Below, piece after piece: positions 25,314 through 36,593 of a stretch of DNA of 58,870 nt. Within the stretch, counting starts at the first letter, position 1; each line of letters opens with the position of its first letter. The DNA is from Cognatundibacterium griseum. Lineage in GTDB: Bacteria; Pseudomonadota; Gammaproteobacteria; Burkholderiales; Burkholderiaceae_D. The translations under genes were made by a program, and so were the position numbers. The DNA lies in assembly GCF_014284195.1 (NCBI RefSeq), contig NZ_JACOGC010000010.1:1-58870 (forward strand), in the 5' to 3' direction. The notes beneath the pieces are model-generated. The model ran no database searches and had not been told where the DNA came from. It was given only the letters and a program-made list of their open reading frames with translations.

Positions 25314-26984
25314 TCAATTATTAAAAATGGAAACCTCTCCAGATTGTTTTGCCAACTGGAAAGCGGAAGCATAATTTTTTTTGTAAAAATCAGGCAAATC
25401 ATCAGATAAAACCAGTAAAGATATTTTGGATGTCCGCATCAATTCAATGAACCCGACATCGTCTATAACAATCTGATTTTTATGTAATTTATTCCCCCAA
25501 AATAAATCACTGCTTCGGCTGTCAATAATTTGAACGGGCTTTTTCAAATAAAATGGGAGTGAAGATTGTTGCTCAAAAAAATGATATGCAACCACGCTTC
25601 TGCCAGGAAAGTCATTAATCAGAATCTGAGACAAGGCTTTTGTTGAAATCGAGTCTCCCCGGGAAATTGCAGTTTCTAACAATAGTGGCAAACATACTGC
25701 TGGGATCAATAGGTAGCTGATAAATTTCGTCCCAGAAGCACGCATTGACATCAGAGATGCGATTAACGCTGCCATCAAGACAGTCAATTCCCCATAGATC
25801 GCAAATTTTTTAAGCGGCATTCCAAGTATTATCCAGTCCGGAACAGAGACATCCCCCGCCAACCACCACAAAACAAGTGCAGAGATACAGACAATCAAAA
25901 ACCCTGGTACTGCCAATACCCAGCGTTGCGTAAATTGCATTTCGTCCAATATGAAAGCCATTTGAACAACCGCAAATGGCATGATAATCACCAGATAATA
26001 ATTTGCTTTGGCACTCGACACAGAAAAAAACAATAAGGGCATGAGCCACGCTGCAAAGAAAAACAGCTGCAAATGTCCCATCAAGATTGTCTTAAATCGC
26101 CGGACAAGCAGCAGAGGTAAGAAGAAAGACCATGGAAATAAAAACAGAAATGCGCGTGGCAGGTAGTACCACCAGGCACCGGCATAATAATCGTGCGGCT
26201 CCCGCTTACCCAGGAAACGTAAAATATGTTCGTTGATGAAATAAAACCAGGCAAAAATAGGCTCTGCAATCATGGCGGCAATATGCCATGGGACAGCAAT
26301 CAGTAAAAAGATCAGTGCCGCTTTCCAATAAAACCAGGTTCGGATTCTCGTAAAAAAATCTTTTAACGAAACGGATCGGAATACGGTATGGACAAACATG
26401 ACGATCGCAAACAGTATCAACGCAACGAAGCCTTTTGCCAGTAAGGCGAATGCCAGCATAGCCATGGACAGATAGTGTGCCTGCCTGTCGCTGAACTCAA
26501 CGAAAAGATATCCACTCATCAGGGCTGCCGTCAGAAAAAAAGTCAGCAGCATGTCGAACATCAAAGTCCTCGACATGAGCGTCACGCCAATAGAGCTGAT
26601 AAACATGAGTGCAGCCAGGCGACCAGCTTCACGTCGTTGCAAACGGGTAGAAAACCACAAAATCAGACCGACACAGCCAAGCGCAGAGAATACTGGCACC
26701 AGTCTGACAACCCAATCCTGTTCTCCGAAAATGGCGAAGAAAAATGCTGTCAGCCAATACAACAAAGGTGGTTTCTCCATGTAGGCAAGACCATTCAGAT
26801 GGGGAATAACCCAGTCTTTCCAGCTGCTTGCCAACAACATCTCTCTCGGGATTTCTGAATAAAGGCCTTCATTGTTATTCAGAACAGGATATGCACCCAA
26901 TCGATATCCGACAAAATAGATGGCGGCGATCCAAACCAGCCATAAAGGAATCACCGGAAGTTGTGCGATATGTCGTTGTTGCAT
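25314..26984 (-). CDS. GT39-family (ArnT/PMT-like) membrane glycosyltransferase
   Basis: A 556-residue protein with about 11-12 membrane helices. The first periplasmic loop has NNNEGLYSEIPREML (catalytic acidic residue region) and YMEKPPLLYW (the K-P-P motif), and a soluble C-terminal domain follows, as in ArnT and related polyprenyl-phosphate-sugar transferases. ArnT moves 4-amino-arabinose from undecaprenyl phosphate to lipid A, giving resistance to cationic peptides. Other family members glycosylate lipids or proteins. The rest of an arn pathway is not in this window, so the sugar and acceptor are open. Position beside a possible cationic-polymer synthetase is suggestive only. Confidence 0.85.
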   Translation of the reverse strand: MQQRHIAQLPVIPLWLVWIAAIYFVGYRLGAYPVLNNNEGLYSEIPREMLLASSWKDWVIPHLNGLAYMEKPPLLYWLTAFFFAIFGEQDWVVRLVPVFSALGCVGLILWFSTRLQRREAGRLAALMFISSIGVTLMSRTLMFDMLLTFFLTAALMSGYLFVEFSDRQAHYLSMAMLAFALLAKGFVALILFAIVMFVHTVFRSVSLKDFFTRIRTWFYWKAALIFLLIAVPWHIAAMIAEPIFAWFYFINEHILRFLGKREPHDYYAGAWWYYLPRAFLFLFPWSFFLPLLLVRRFKTILMGHLQLFFFAAWLMPLLFFSVSSAKANYYLVIIMPFAVVQMAFILDEMQFTQRWVLAVPGFLIVCISALVLWWLAGDVSVPDWIILGMPLKKFAIYGELTVLMAALIASLMSMRASGTKFISYLLIPAVCLPLLLETAISRGDSISTKALSQILINDFPGRSVVAYHFFEQQSSLPFYLKKPVQIIDSRSSDLFWGNKLHKNQIVIDDVGFIELMRTSKISLLVLSDDLPDFYKKNYASAFQLAKQSGEVSIFNN

Positions 26985-27011
26985 TTAAGTATTTTTCTGA
27001 TAAAAACAGAT

Positions 27012-27047
27012 AAAAAAAGCGGCAAGCAATTACTGCTTGCCGCTTTT
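27012..27047 (-). terminator. Strong rho-independent terminator (works in both directions)
   Basis: GCGGCAAGCA and TGCTTGCCGC form a perfect ten-base-pair stem with a loop of four to six bases, with A-run on the left and T-run on the right. On the minus strand the stem is followed by seven T, ending the EAL/HDOD gene. It lies 14 bp after that gene's stop. Confidence 0.9.
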
Positions 27048-27061
27048 ATCCGGAGCATTAT

Positions 27062-28276
27062 TTACGCTGCATCAGCAACATTTTTTGCCCAAACCAATGC
27101 TGCCAGATGTGCTGCATTGAGATCTTCCGCGGAGATTTTCAGGGACTCGGCAAGAGAGCCGACCAACATACTGTTCAATTCGCACGCTTCGGATAAAGCA
27201 AGGTAGGGACCATAAATACCGCCTCTTGTCAGCAAAGCTTCCGTAACCACGTCCGGAAGCTGTATCGTCCCCAGAACTTCGTCCATTGGCAATCCCAACA
27301 AACGATCCAGCAGTGAAAACATACCAGCGACAAAGAGGTTTTCTGCTTCTGCCTTAGGCATTTGCATCTGCCCCAACAGCTCTGCAAAACGCCCCCTGAC
27401 AATCGCCGTCTCAAGCAATACTGGCGAATAACCACTTGTGTTGGCCGATGCCAGCAATACAGTCAGCCAGCGATAAAGCGGGCTGTATCCTAACATCTGA
27501 ACCGCATGTTTTAACGACTGAACTTCAGTACGCAAACCAAATCCGGCAGAATTGATATACCGCAGTAATTTATAAGCGAGCGTAGCATCCCGTTTCACAA
27601 CCAGTTCGAGTTGCTGGATATCCGCATTTTTCCTGACCATCTCCATTAATTGCAAGATGGTTGTTTGAGATGGGTTCAGGCTTTTCTGCGCAGAACCTGG
27701 CCGGGGTGTCAAATGCAGTTTTCCAACAAAACTTTCCAGCCCCAAAGCAGAACAGGCATCAAAATCCTGCCATGTTGCAACATCCCGCGCCACCATTCGG
27801 ATAGACGACTGTTTCAGTGCACCATAGATTTTCGCCTGGGAGGCAAAATTAGAGGCATTCAGTTTGACTTCTATATGAGAGACGAAGGTGAAAAAAGAAC
27901 GCTCTAACGTGCTTACCTCTGCACCTCTCAGGCAAATACCAAAACCATCCGCCCGCAATTGCTTGACTGCATTCAAAACGGATTCATCGGAAAAATATTT
28001 CTTATGCAGGATAAGAACAGTATTTTTTGCTGGAAATAACTTGAGGCTCTCAGAATGCAGTAATTCCGGCAATGCTTCCAAAAAGACGAGACTGTTTCCC
28101 AGTAAAAAACCATCCTCATCATTAAGATGGCCGGCAACAAATTCCAATAAATAATCTAGATTTTCCGCATCCAGCTTAGATTCGGAATTCGTTTGCTGCC
28201 AGGAGAATTCAAAGCCAATTACTTTTTGCTTAGGGTCAAGCAAAGGTTCTCTTAAGATAAAATTATTTTCAATCAT
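27062..28276 (-). CDS. EAL/HDOD-domain signalling protein (YuxH-like)
   Basis: A 404-residue protein. The N-terminal half (about 1-195) is a degenerate EAL phosphodiesterase-like domain. The usual EAL/metal residues are not present, so it probably does not hydrolyse c-di-GMP. The C-terminal half (about 200-400) is an HDOD domain (LELVVKRDATLAYKLLRYINS, HAVQMLGYSPLYRWL). This fused EAL-HDOD pair is common beside flagellar and chemotaxis genes. It directly follows cheZ in the minus-strand cluster, with a terminator after it, so it is likely the last gene of that transcript. Role inferred: regulation of motility or adhesion through protein interactions. Confidence 0.9.
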   Translation of the reverse strand: MIENNFILREPLLDPKQKVIGFEFSWQQTNSESKLDAENLDYLLEFVAGHLNDEDGFLLGNSLVFLEALPELLHSESLKLFPAKNTVLILHKKYFSDESVLNAVKQLRADGFGICLRGAEVSTLERSFFTFVSHIEVKLNASNFASQAKIYGALKQSSIRMVARDVATWQDFDACSALGLESFVGKLHLTPRPGSAQKSLNPSQTTILQLMEMVRKNADIQQLELVVKRDATLAYKLLRYINSAGFGLRTEVQSLKHAVQMLGYSPLYRWLTVLLASANTSGYSPVLLETAIVRGRFAELLGQMQMPKAEAENLFVAGMFSLLDRLLGLPMDEVLGTIQLPDVVTEALLTRGGIYGPYLALSEACELNSMLVGSLAESLKISAEDLNAAHLAALVWAKNVADAA

Positions 28277-28315
28277 ACGACTTTTTTGTTTATTTGATTG
28301 CCGAGATCGAAATAC

Positions 28316-28951
28316 TCAGAAGCCGAGGCTATCCAACAAATCGTCCACTTGACTTTGATTGGCAACGACATCAGTCTTGCCTTCGGGATTAATCTGAGGC
28401 CCGTTGAGTAAGCCATCAACCACGTCCTTTTTGAGATCATTTGGCGAATAATCGATCAATAACTGAACCAGCTGCTGTTCCAGATTCTGAGCTAGCGACG
28501 TTACTTTTTTAATCACCTGACCAGTCAGATCCTGAAAATCCTGAGCCATCATAATGTCCATTAAATGTGACTTAGTTTCCATACTATGGCTGCTTACCAT
28601 TGTCAGGTAACTTGAGATGTCATTCATCGCCTGTTTATATTGCTCAATGGTGACTGCCCCCTGGCTAATCAGGGCAACAGACTCACGAATCCTCTTAGCT
28701 TCTGAATCCAGCTTTTCCTGTAATGGAATAGCAATATCCGTTGCATTTAATACTCGCTGAGCCGCCTGTTCGGACATTTTAGCGACATAATCCAGGCGGT
28801 CTCTGGCATCAGGAATATCTTCCGCTGCCCGCTCTAACAATTTATCGAGCCCCAGCCCTCGTAAACTGTCATGCAGCAGGCGTGTCATATGGCCGACCCT
28901 CGAAATGAGTTCGTCCTGTTGCATATGTTGATGAATAGATTGATCTGTCAT
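28316..28951 (-). CDS. cheZ: CheZ, chemotaxis phosphatase
   Basis: A 211-residue, helical CheZ. The active-site segment AQDFQDLTGQVIKKV carries the D-x-x-x-Q pair that dephosphorylates CheY-P. The C-terminus ends VDDLLDSLGF, the acidic/hydrophobic tail that binds CheY. Located immediately downstream of cheY, as in other beta- and gammaproteobacteria. It returns CheY to the resting state at the flagellar/chemoreceptor system. Confidence 0.96.
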   Translation of the reverse strand: MTDQSIHQHMQQDELISRVGHMTRLLHDSLRGLGLDKLLERAAEDIPDARDRLDYVAKMSEQAAQRVLNATDIAIPLQEKLDSEAKRIRESVALISQGAVTIEQYKQAMNDISSYLTMVSSHSMETKSHLMDIMMAQDFQDLTGQVIKKVTSLAQNLEQQLVQLLIDYSPNDLKKDVVDGLLNGPQINPEGKTDVVANQSQVDDLLDSLGF

Positions 28952-28984
28952 GAGTTCAGTCGGTTATTTAATCGGCACACAGTG

Positions 28985-29380
28985 TTATGCGCTTTTACCC
29001 AACTTTTCAAAAATTTTCGATAATTTCTCATCCAGCGTTGCTGCAGTAAAAGGCTTTACCACGTATCCGTTTGCGCCCGCCTGAGCTGCTGCAATAATGT
29101 TTTCTTTTTTGGCTTCCGCGGTCACCATTAACACAGGCATTTTTGACAATGCCGGATCAGCCCTGATGTGCTGCAACATGGTCAGACCGTCCATGTTTGG
29201 CATATTCCAGTCAGAAATCACAAAATCAAAATCGCCATTTTTTAATTTCGCCAGTCCCATGGCACCGTCTTCTGCCTCATCAACATTGGAGTAACCCAAT
29301 TCTTTCAACAGGTTTCTGACGATACGACGCATCGTGGAAAAGTCATCAACAACTAAAAATTTAAGATTCTGATCGGCCAT
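28985..29380 (-). CDS. cheY: CheY, chemotaxis response regulator
   Basis: A 131-residue single receiver domain: acidic pocket [11 protein letters not shown], phosphorylation site D57 in [12 protein letters not shown], Thr in [13 protein letters not shown] and Lys in [11 protein letters not shown]. The sequence is close to the classical enterobacterial CheY. It binds the flagellar switch when phosphorylated by CheA. Second of two CheY-like proteins in this cluster (the other is at 36594-36959). Confidence 0.97.
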   Translation of the reverse strand: MADQNLKFLVVDDFSTMRRIVRNLLKELGYSNVDEAEDGAMGLAKLKNGDFDFVISDWNMPNMDGLTMLQHIRADPALSKMPVLMVTAEAKKENIIAAAQAGANGYVVKPFTAATLDEKLSKIFEKLGKSA

Positions 29381-29476
29381 AAATCACTCCATTATTTCTT
29401 CAAATACAGTTGTTAATATTATCGGTCAAATTAAGAACAAAGGGGACTAAAATTGCAACAAAGCATGATTTGATGG

Positions 29477-30553
29477 TTAAACCCTCAATGCCCTGCTGCC
29501 ATGTGTTGCCAAATAATGCAACACTTTTGCCGGCAGTTCATTGAGTGCTGCAACTTCATGGGCCGCACCAATAGCAATAGCCTCTCTGGGCATTCCAAAT
29601 ACTACACAACTTGCTTCATCTTGCGCAAAATTATAAGCACCGGCATTCTTCATTTCCAGCATTCCCACAGCACCATCCTTCCCCATTCCAGTCAATATAA
29701 CGCCAACTGCATTTTTACCCGCATTATTTGCAGCCGAACGGAATAACACATCAACTGAAGGCCGGTGGCGATTAACAGGCTCACCTGCGTCAAGCTGGGT
29801 CACATAGTTAGCGCCGCTACGGGCCAACAATAAATGCGAATGTCCCGGAGCGATATACGCATGACCAGGCAATACCCGCTCACCACCCACTGCCTCCGAA
29901 ACTGAAATTTTGCACAATCCGTCCAGACGCTTTGCAAATGACCGGGTAAATCCTTCCGGCATGTGCTGAGTGATGAGAATGCCCGGACAATCCGATGGCA
30001 TCTGAACCAAGAAATTTTTAATTGCTTCCGTTCCGCCTGTAGATGCGCCGATAATGATCAGTTTTTCACTACTGGTTAATGGATTCCGCACAAGAGGCAA
30101 TACTTCCGCCGGCAACTTACTCTGCTCTGCAGAGGCAATATGGCGCGGCCGAATTTTTGCTTTCGAAGCGATTCTGATTTTATCTGCAATCAAATCAGCA
30201 TACTCAAGCATTCCACTCTGGATAGACAACTTGGGTTTGGCCACAAAATCAACCGCTCCCAGCTCCAATGCTCGCATGGTGATTTCAGAACCACGTTCCG
30301 TTAATGAGGAGACCATAATGACCGGCATAGGGCGCAACCGCATTAAGCGTTCAAGGAAGTCCAGACCATCCATTTTCGGCATTTCAACATCCAGCGTTAA
30401 CACATCCGGATTGAGCTGCTTAATCATTTCCCTGGCGACAAGCGGATCAGGCGCGACGCCAACCACCTCCATATCAGGCTGGCTACCGATAATTTCACTC
30501 ATTACACTGCGTATCAACGCAGAATCATCTACCACTAAAACTTTAATTTTCAT
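29477..30553 (-). CDS. cheB: CheB, receptor methylesterase/glutamine deamidase
   Basis: A 358-residue protein with an N-terminal receiver domain (D55 in [13 protein letters not shown]) and a C-terminal methylesterase with the Ser-His-Asp triad in [20 protein letters not shown] and [11 protein letters not shown]. It demethylates receptors when phosphorylated by CheA and so provides adaptation together with CheR and CheD. Typical length and position. Confidence 0.97.
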   Translation of the reverse strand: MKIKVLVVDDSALIRSVMSEIIGSQPDMEVVGVAPDPLVAREMIKQLNPDVLTLDVEMPKMDGLDFLERLMRLRPMPVIMVSSLTERGSEITMRALELGAVDFVAKPKLSIQSGMLEYADLIADKIRIASKAKIRPRHIASAEQSKLPAEVLPLVRNPLTSSEKLIIIGASTGGTEAIKNFLVQMPSDCPGILITQHMPEGFTRSFAKRLDGLCKISVSEAVGGERVLPGHAYIAPGHSHLLLARSGANYVTQLDAGEPVNRHRPSVDVLFRSAANNAGKNAVGVILTGMGKDGAVGMLEMKNAGAYNFAQDEASCVVFGMPREAIAIGAAHEVAALNELPAKVLHYLATHGSRALRV

Positions 30554-30599
30554 TCAAAAACCTCATATCCATCAATCTTCGATCCGTGTCTTTCACGTA

Positions 30600-31208
30600 T
30601 CAGAACAGATCGACCTCGCCACCCACTGATGTTGTTTTTAAACGACTTGCATAATCCTGCTCACGTTTTCTCAAGGTATCGTTATGTTCGACTTTGAGCT
30701 TTTTAACCAACACTTTTCCCGTCTTAGGAAAGAAATAAACTTTTCTTGGGTAAATATCATTCAGGTCTTCAGCAATGACCCGCATGCGTTCTGCCTTTAA
30801 ATAATCAAGAACAAATTTGGCGTTTCTTTCGCCTACATTGATCGCAGTAAATCCTCTGAGCACATTTCCACCGCCAAAAACCTTTGCCTCCAGATTTTCT
30901 CGTTTCGCACCGGCTTTCAGTAATTCATTAATCAGCACTTCCATGGCGTACGTACCGTATCGCATGGATGCGGATACCGGATTATCCGTATCTCCTCCTG
31001 TATCAGGCAGCATGAAATGATTCATTCCCCCGACACCGGAAACTCTGTCACGAATGCATGCGGACACACAAGAACCAAGCACTGTGACAATCAGCATGTC
31101 TTTATTCGTGAAATAAAACTCGCCGGGTAAAATTTTCGCGGCATCGCAATCAAACGTCCGGTCAAAATAGACGTTGGTTGCAAAATGCTCTTCACTTAAT
31201 TGACTCAT
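30600..31208 (-). CDS. cheD: CheD, receptor deamidase
   Basis: A 202-residue CheD. The catalytic Cys lies in [14 protein letters not shown] and the His in GGMNHFMLP, with a conserved KVFGGGNV later. It deamidates Gln residues of receptors and may couple with CheY. It overlaps cheR by four bases (ATGA), so expression is coupled. Somewhat longer N-terminus than in Bacillus, normal for Betaproteobacteria. Confidence 0.95.
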   Translation of the reverse strand: MSQLSEEHFATNVYFDRTFDCDAAKILPGEFYFTNKDMLIVTVLGSCVSACIRDRVSGVGGMNHFMLPDTGGDTDNPVSASMRYGTYAMEVLINELLKAGAKRENLEAKVFGGGNVLRGFTAINVGERNAKFVLDYLKAERMRVIAEDLNDIYPRKVYFFPKTGKVLVKKLKVEHNDTLRKREQDYASRLKTTSVGGEVDLF

Positions 31209-32104
31209 AAGCTACCTTTGTGCAGATGATTCGTCATGCCTTTATGCCTGGCAGCATGATTTTGCGACAATTCATAAACCGTCTTTCCCTTTAGCTTAAA
31301 ATCGTCCGACACATATAAGAAATTTTCCGAATGCCCGGCAAACAATAAAGCATCATGTTTCATCAGAGGGACAAATTTTTTCAGTATCTTGCCTTGAGTC
31401 GGCTTATCAAAATAAATCATCACATTGCGGCAAAATATGGCATCGAACTCACCGGACAGTGACCAATGATCAGCCAATAAATTCAGCTGTTTAAATGTGA
31501 TCAGATCGCGCAATTCCTGCCGGACCCGGACCAATCCCTCTTGATTTCCCTTACCTTTAAGAAAAAATTTTCTGACCCGTTCCGGAGATAGTTTTTCAAT
31601 TCGCTCAATGTTATAAACCCCTTTTGATGCAGTATTCAGGACATTCGTATCAATATCGGTAGCAATAATATGTACAGGTGGCCTTAGCGTTCCGAATACT
31701 TCACAAAGCGTCATCGCAATTGAGTACGGCTCTTCACCTGTCGAACTGGCTGAACACCATACCTGAACCGGCGGCTGGCATTTTTTGGCATGCTCAGCAA
31801 GAATCGGAAAATGATGTTCCTCCCTGAAAAACGAAGTCAGATTGGTAGTCAAAGCATTCGTAAACGCCTCCCACTCATCGCTATCCTGCTCTTTTTCCAG
31901 ATTATTCAAATAATCTGAAAATGAATTAATTCCCGTTGCACGTAAACGCCGGGCCAACCGGCTGTAAACCATTTCTTGCTTACTGTCAGCCAGAGATATA
32001 CCAGCACGCTGGTATATCATGCCTCTGACCCGATCGAAATCCCGTGAGTTAAATTCAAATTCTTTCGACGTTTCCGATTTATCGTTTGAACCAGGTTGCC
32101 TCAT
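31205..32104 (-). CDS. cheR: CheR, chemotaxis methyltransferase
   Basis: A 299-residue SAM-dependent methyltransferase: N-terminal helical domain with [22 protein letters not shown]-binding motif [17 protein letters not shown] and later [13 protein letters not shown]. It methylates Glu residues of receptors. The ATG at 32104 is preferred over the TTG at 32107. The receptor in the next gene ends in a DSWEEF sequence that resembles the CheR-docking pentapeptide. Confidence 0.96.
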   Translation of the reverse strand: MRQPGSNDKSETSKEFEFNSRDFDRVRGMIYQRAGISLADSKQEMVYSRLARRLRATGINSFSDYLNNLEKEQDSDEWEAFTNALTTNLTSFFREEHHFPILAEHAKKCQPPVQVWCSASSTGEEPYSIAMTLCEVFGTLRPPVHIIATDIDTNVLNTASKGVYNIERIEKLSPERVRKFFLKGKGNQEGLVRVRQELRDLITFKQLNLLADHWSLSGEFDAIFCRNVMIYFDKPTQGKILKKFVPLMKHDALLFAGHSENFLYVSDDFKLKGKTVYELSQNHAARHKGMTNHLHKGSL

Positions 32105-32152
32105 CAAGATGTCCAGGTTAGGTTAGCCGTACTTTACAAGAGCGTCAGGATT

Positions 32153-33877
32153 TTAAAATTCTTCCCAGGAATCATCAGTCTCAACGGATGCAACAGTTTT
32201 TTTGTTTGCAATTTTCGGAGTTTGTTTTTTATCTGAAGCAGCCGCCTTTGAAACAATTGAGGCCGCCTTTTCAATTCTGAGAGAGCTTTTTGGTTTCTCA
32301 AATCTTTGCTGACCGAGACCGGATGAAAACTGCTGATTCAACTTGAAAACGCTGACTGCCTCCGCAAGAACAACGGACTGTTCTTCCATACTTTCTGCGG
32401 CGGCGGCGGCTTGTTCAACTAAAGCCGCATTTTGCTGGGTCATCTCATCCATCTGATTAATAGCCAGATTCACCTGCTCAATACCTGTGCTTTGCTCCTG
32501 GCTTGCCGCTGTGATCTCGCTCATAATGTCTGCGACATGCTGGACGCTGGTAACAATTTCATCCATTGTTTTGCCTGCTTCATCAACCAGCTTGCTACCC
32601 TGATCCACTTTATCGACCGAATCACCAATCAATGATTTGATTTCCTTCGCCGCGCTGGCACTACGTTGCGCCAGATTCCGCACTTCGGCTGCAACCACGG
32701 CGAAGCCACGTCCCTGCTCTCCGGCACGTGCAGCTTCAACAGCTGCATTCAAAGCCAGAATATTGGTTTGAAATGCAATACCATCGATCACGCCGATGAT
32801 ATCCACAATTTTACGAGAGCTTTCCTTAATCGAGCCCATTGTCTCGACAACCTGCCCCACCACAGCGCCGCCCTTCACCGCCACATTGGTTGCCGAGACA
32901 ACCAGTTGATTAGCCTGACGTGCATTATCGGCATTTTGCCGGACAGTGCCGGTTAACTCTTCGATAGAACTGGCTGTCTCTTCCAGAGAGCTTGCCTGTG
33001 ATTCCGTCCTTCTTGATAAGTCAGCATTGCCGGAAGCGATTTCCTGTGCCGCCACTGTAATCGTTTCCGTCCCTTCCCGGACTCGTCCCACAGTGGCAGC
33101 CAGATTGCTATTCATATTCTTCAAGGCTGACAAAAGTGAAGTAACCTCATCGTTACCACTGACTACGATATCACTGCGCAAATCACCGCTAGCAACTGAT
33201 TCCGCTAGTCCCAAAGCCTCAGACAGTGGCTTGGTAATACTATTGGTGAGCAGCCATGCAAACAGTGCGGCAATGGCAACTGCCAGAGTCAATATGCCGT
33301 ACAAAATATAAGAAAGCCGCTTTCCTGCCGCTGCCGCCGCATCAAAAATATTCTTAGAGGTCAGCGTCTGCAAATCAACCAGTTTATTAATTTCAGAAAT
33401 CTGTTTTTTGTTGATTGGCTCAAGGACGGTAGAGATGATTTTAACGGCACCTTCTCCGTTAAATGCCAGCGCCTGCCCTACAGCATCTTTAAACGGCTGC
33501 TCCATGTCCTTATCCAGTTTCGCAATTTCTGCGAGAACCTTTTTCTCGTCCTCGGTCAATCCTAAAGCGATCAGCTTATTTTTAGAATCCTCATAAAGCT
33601 GCCGTTGCGATTTAACTTTACCTTCCTCTTTTTGCATCTCACTCACATCGGATTGAATGCCGATGTTGCGCATTGCAATCCCCCCTTCATAAAGGGAGCT
33701 TTTCATTGTGTTCGCTAAAATCTGCTTTTGATTTGCCAACCCGGAGTTATCAGCCAACTCTTTGCGGGCGCCGGCACTCAAGCTATTTACCAATAACAAA
33801 ACAATGACCAGACCAAGCAGGATTAAGGCAAATCCAATAGCCAAGCGGGTTCCGATTTTAAAGTTACGCAAATTCAT
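32153..33877 (-). CDS. Methyl-accepting chemotaxis protein
   Basis: A 574-residue receptor: TM1 (about 11-30), a four-helix-bundle periplasmic domain (about 33-188), TM2 (about 190-210), HAMP and a cytoplasmic signalling hairpin with the canonical tip [20 protein letters not shown] (split in two in the protein by position only). The extreme C-terminus, DSWEEF, resembles the NWETF pentapeptide that tethers CheR/CheB. The ligand domain is not of a type whose ligand I can name. Encoded inside the che operon between cheW and cheR. Confidence 0.95.
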   Translation of the reverse strand: MNLRNFKIGTRLAIGFALILLGLVIVLLLVNSLSAGARKELADNSGLANQKQILANTMKSSLYEGGIAMRNIGIQSDVSEMQKEEGKVKSQRQLYEDSKNKLIALGLTEDEKKVLAEIAKLDKDMEQPFKDAVGQALAFNGEGAVKIISTVLEPINKKQISEINKLVDLQTLTSKNIFDAAAAAGKRLSYILYGILTLAVAIAALFAWLLTNSITKPLSEALGLAESVASGDLRSDIVVSGNDEVTSLLSALKNMNSNLAATVGRVREGTETITVAAQEIASGNADLSRRTESQASSLEETASSIEELTGTVRQNADNARQANQLVVSATNVAVKGGAVVGQVVETMGSIKESSRKIVDIIGVIDGIAFQTNILALNAAVEAARAGEQGRGFAVVAAEVRNLAQRSASAAKEIKSLIGDSVDKVDQGSKLVDEAGKTMDEIVTSVQHVADIMSEITAASQEQSTGIEQVNLAINQMDEMTQQNAALVEQAAAAAESMEEQSVVLAEAVSVFKLNQQFSSGLGQQRFEKPKSSLRIEKAASIVSKAAASDKKQTPKIANKKTVASVETDDSWEEF

Positions 33878-33941
33878 AAACAGATCTCCTCACTACAGTG
33901 AACCATTATCTTTTTAATTATGATTATTTCAGGTAATTCAT

Positions 33942-34457
33942 TTAAGCCAACTCATCCACCAATCCCATTTCTGGACTGGACATCAGCTTGTCAATATCCA
34001 CCAAAATCAACATCCTGTCTTCTAAAGTTCCCAAACCAATCAGGAAATCTGTACTGAACGTTGTCCCCATCTCCGGAGCCGGACGCACCTGATCTGGAGT
34101 CAATGTCGTGACATCTGAAACGCTATCAACCACCATACCAACGATTCGCCCTTCAATATTGAGGATAATCACGACGGTGAACTGATCGTAAGTAGGCGTT
34201 CCCAGATTAAACTTAATACGCATATCGACGACAGGTACAATAATGCCTCGGAGATTGATGACTCCCTTGAGAAAGTCAGGGGCATTGGCGATTCTGGTCA
34301 CCGCTTCATAACCGCGAATTTCCTGCACTTTCAGGATATCAATTCCATACTCTTCATTACCAAGCGTAAAGGCAAGGAATTCATGCCCGGCAATGTCTGC
34401 ATTACCATTTTCCGAGTTGGAACTCTGGTCATTCAATGATTGAGATAGTTGTGCCAT
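33942..34457 (-). CDS. cheW: CheW, coupling protein
   Basis: A 171-residue CheW with an N-terminal Ser/Asn-rich extension (about 25 residues) before the beta-barrel fold: [41 protein letters not shown] and [10 protein letters not shown]. It links the receptor and CheA in the array. Adjacent to cheA and the receptor gene. Confidence 0.97.
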   Translation of the reverse strand: MAQLSQSLNDQSSNSENGNADIAGHEFLAFTLGNEEYGIDILKVQEIRGYEAVTRIANAPDFLKGVINLRGIIVPVVDMRIKFNLGTPTYDQFTVVIILNIEGRIVGMVVDSVSDVTTLTPDQVRPAPEMGTTFSTDFLIGLGTLEDRMLILVDIDKLMSSPEMGLVDELA

Positions 34458-34488
34458 ATATGATCCTTAATATCTATTTTTAACCGAA

Positions 34489-36537
34489 CTATTTATTCGA
34501 ACGAAGTAATGCGGACACATCTAAAATCAAGGCGACGCCGCCATCACCTAAAATAGTTGCGCCTGAAATTCCTGGGATTTTTTTATAATTAGATTCAATA
34601 TTTTTAACGACAACCTGCTGCTGTCCGACCAGGTCATCTACAAATAGAGCTGCTTTTTTACCATCCACCTCAACAATCACAACAATACCGTCCGAAGGAT
34701 GGACAAACTTGGGCTCCAGATCAAAGCGCTGATAAAGTGGGATCAGCGGCAGATATTCATCCCTGACCTTAATGACAGTGCCCTTACCATTCACTTCTTT
34801 CACATCGGATCGTGCAGGCTGCAACGACTCCATGACAAAACCAAGCGGCAAGATGTAGATTTCCTCACCAAGCTTGATGGACATGCCATCAAGAATAGCC
34901 AATGTTAACGGTAATGAAATCGTGATAGTCGTTCCAAATCCCATGGCAGAACGGATATCAACGACCCCGCCCATGGCTGTGATGTTCCGCTTAACGACAT
35001 CCATACCAACGCCACGGCCAGAAACATCCGTAACAATCTCTGCGGTAGAAAAACCAGGTGCGAAAATCAACTGCCAGACCTCGGCATCCTGCATCGAATC
35101 TGGAGCAGTCAATCCATTTTGACGCGCCTTGGCAAGAATTTTTTCCCTGTTTAAACCACCGCCATCATCACTGACTTCGATGACAATATTACCGCCTTGA
35201 TGAACTGCGGAGAGCGATAATTTACCGACTTCGCTTTTGCCAGCCTGCGCACGGGTAGCAGGCAATTCAATGCCGTGATCAATACTATTCCGGACCAGAT
35301 GCGTCAATGGATCAACGATCCGCTCAATTAACCCCTTATCTAATTCTGTGGAGGCACCATAAGTAATTAACTCGACACGCTTCCCCAATTTGCCTGCAAG
35401 ATCCCGGACCATACGAGGAAAGCGGGAAAATACATAATCCATCGGCATCATCCTGATGGACATAACCGCTTCTTGCAAATCGCGCGTATTGCGCGTGAGA
35501 TGGGCGACACTGCCTAAAAGACGTTCATTCAGAATGGGATCCAAATCACGAGTCCGCTGCTCAAGCATTGCCTGTGTAATGACCAGTTCACCAATCAGGT
35601 TAATCAATTGGTCAACTTTTTCAATACCAACCCGGATAGTGGACGACTCCTGCGACGCGACATGTTTTTCTGTTTCTTTTTTCGTGGCTGGATTTTTTTT
35701 ATCGGCAGTACTTTCCTGTGTCAATACCGGCATCGGCGCGGGTGTTTCTGTTTTAGCGCTCGTCTCTGTAGCGGCATCCAAAGGGGGAAACATCGCATCA
35801 AGAGGCTCAAAAAAACCGTAACCAAGGTCTTCCTCAGTTTGACTCTGTGTTTTTTTTGCCGATGAATGAGGAACCGATGACTCAAGCGTGATGTTCAGAT
35901 TATCTGGGTCCAGAATGAAGGAGCAAATTGAAATAATGTCGTCTTTAGACTCATTCGTCTGGAGATGAAAAATTGCTTTTCCCGGATCGCAATTTTCTCT
36001 GGAAATTAAGCCAAGCAATCCCAGTTCCGACATCAAAGCACTGGCATCTACATCGTTGATCGCAGCTATTTCAATTTTGAATGTCTGCTGAAAATGGGTA
36101 TCACTATGATCAACCACAACCGGATCTGCTGGTTTAGCCGGATGATCAGATTCATGCGATAGCGATTGCAAAAGCATCCGTACATCACCTACCGCATCCT
36201 GATCGACAGCGCTCCCCAGACGGTGTCCGTCAAGTTGCATTTTCAGGATATCTTTAGCGCTCAAGAATGCGTCGACATGCTCAGATGTCAGCGACATCTC
36301 GCCTTTTCTGATTTTGTCTAACAATGACTCGAGTACGTGAGTCACTTCAGTCATATCATTCAGGCCAAACGTAGATGCACCACCTTTAATGGAATGCGCA
36401 GAGCGAAAAATCGCATTCAGATCTTCCGCGTCAGGTGCAGAAACATCGACTGCAAGCAACAATTTTTCCATCTCGGCAAGAAGTTCATCTGCCTCATCAA
36501 AAAAAACCTGGAAAAACTGACTCATGTCAATCGTCAT
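34489..36537 (-). CDS. cheA: CheA, chemotaxis histidine kinase
   Basis: A 682-residue kinase: P1 domain with phospho-acceptor H48 in IFRSAHSIKGGASTF, a linker/P2 region, P3 dimerisation, P4 ATP-binding domain (HLVRNSIDHGIE, VSDDGGGLN, DVSGRGVGMDVVK) and a P5 CheW-like domain at the C-terminus. GGAG is seven bases upstream of the ATG at 36537. Orientation and neighbours (cheW downstream, two CheY-like proteins in the cluster) match a single E. coli-type system. Confidence 0.97.
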   Translation of the reverse strand: MTIDMSQFFQVFFDEADELLAEMEKLLLAVDVSAPDAEDLNAIFRSAHSIKGGASTFGLNDMTEVTHVLESLLDKIRKGEMSLTSEHVDAFLSAKDILKMQLDGHRLGSAVDQDAVGDVRMLLQSLSHESDHPAKPADPVVVDHSDTHFQQTFKIEIAAINDVDASALMSELGLLGLISRENCDPGKAIFHLQTNESKDDIISICSFILDPDNLNITLESSVPHSSAKKTQSQTEEDLGYGFFEPLDAMFPPLDAATETSAKTETPAPMPVLTQESTADKKNPATKKETEKHVASQESSTIRVGIEKVDQLINLIGELVITQAMLEQRTRDLDPILNERLLGSVAHLTRNTRDLQEAVMSIRMMPMDYVFSRFPRMVRDLAGKLGKRVELITYGASTELDKGLIERIVDPLTHLVRNSIDHGIELPATRAQAGKSEVGKLSLSAVHQGGNIVIEVSDDGGGLNREKILAKARQNGLTAPDSMQDAEVWQLIFAPGFSTAEIVTDVSGRGVGMDVVKRNITAMGGVVDIRSAMGFGTTITISLPLTLAILDGMSIKLGEEIYILPLGFVMESLQPARSDVKEVNGKGTVIKVRDEYLPLIPLYQRFDLEPKFVHPSDGIVVIVEVDGKKAALFVDDLVGQQQVVVKNIESNYKKIPGISGATILGDGGVALILDVSALLRSNK

Positions 36538-36593
36538 TATTCAACTCCGGCATTTACATAATTAGCGCAAGCAATAACTGGCAATTTCCCAAC

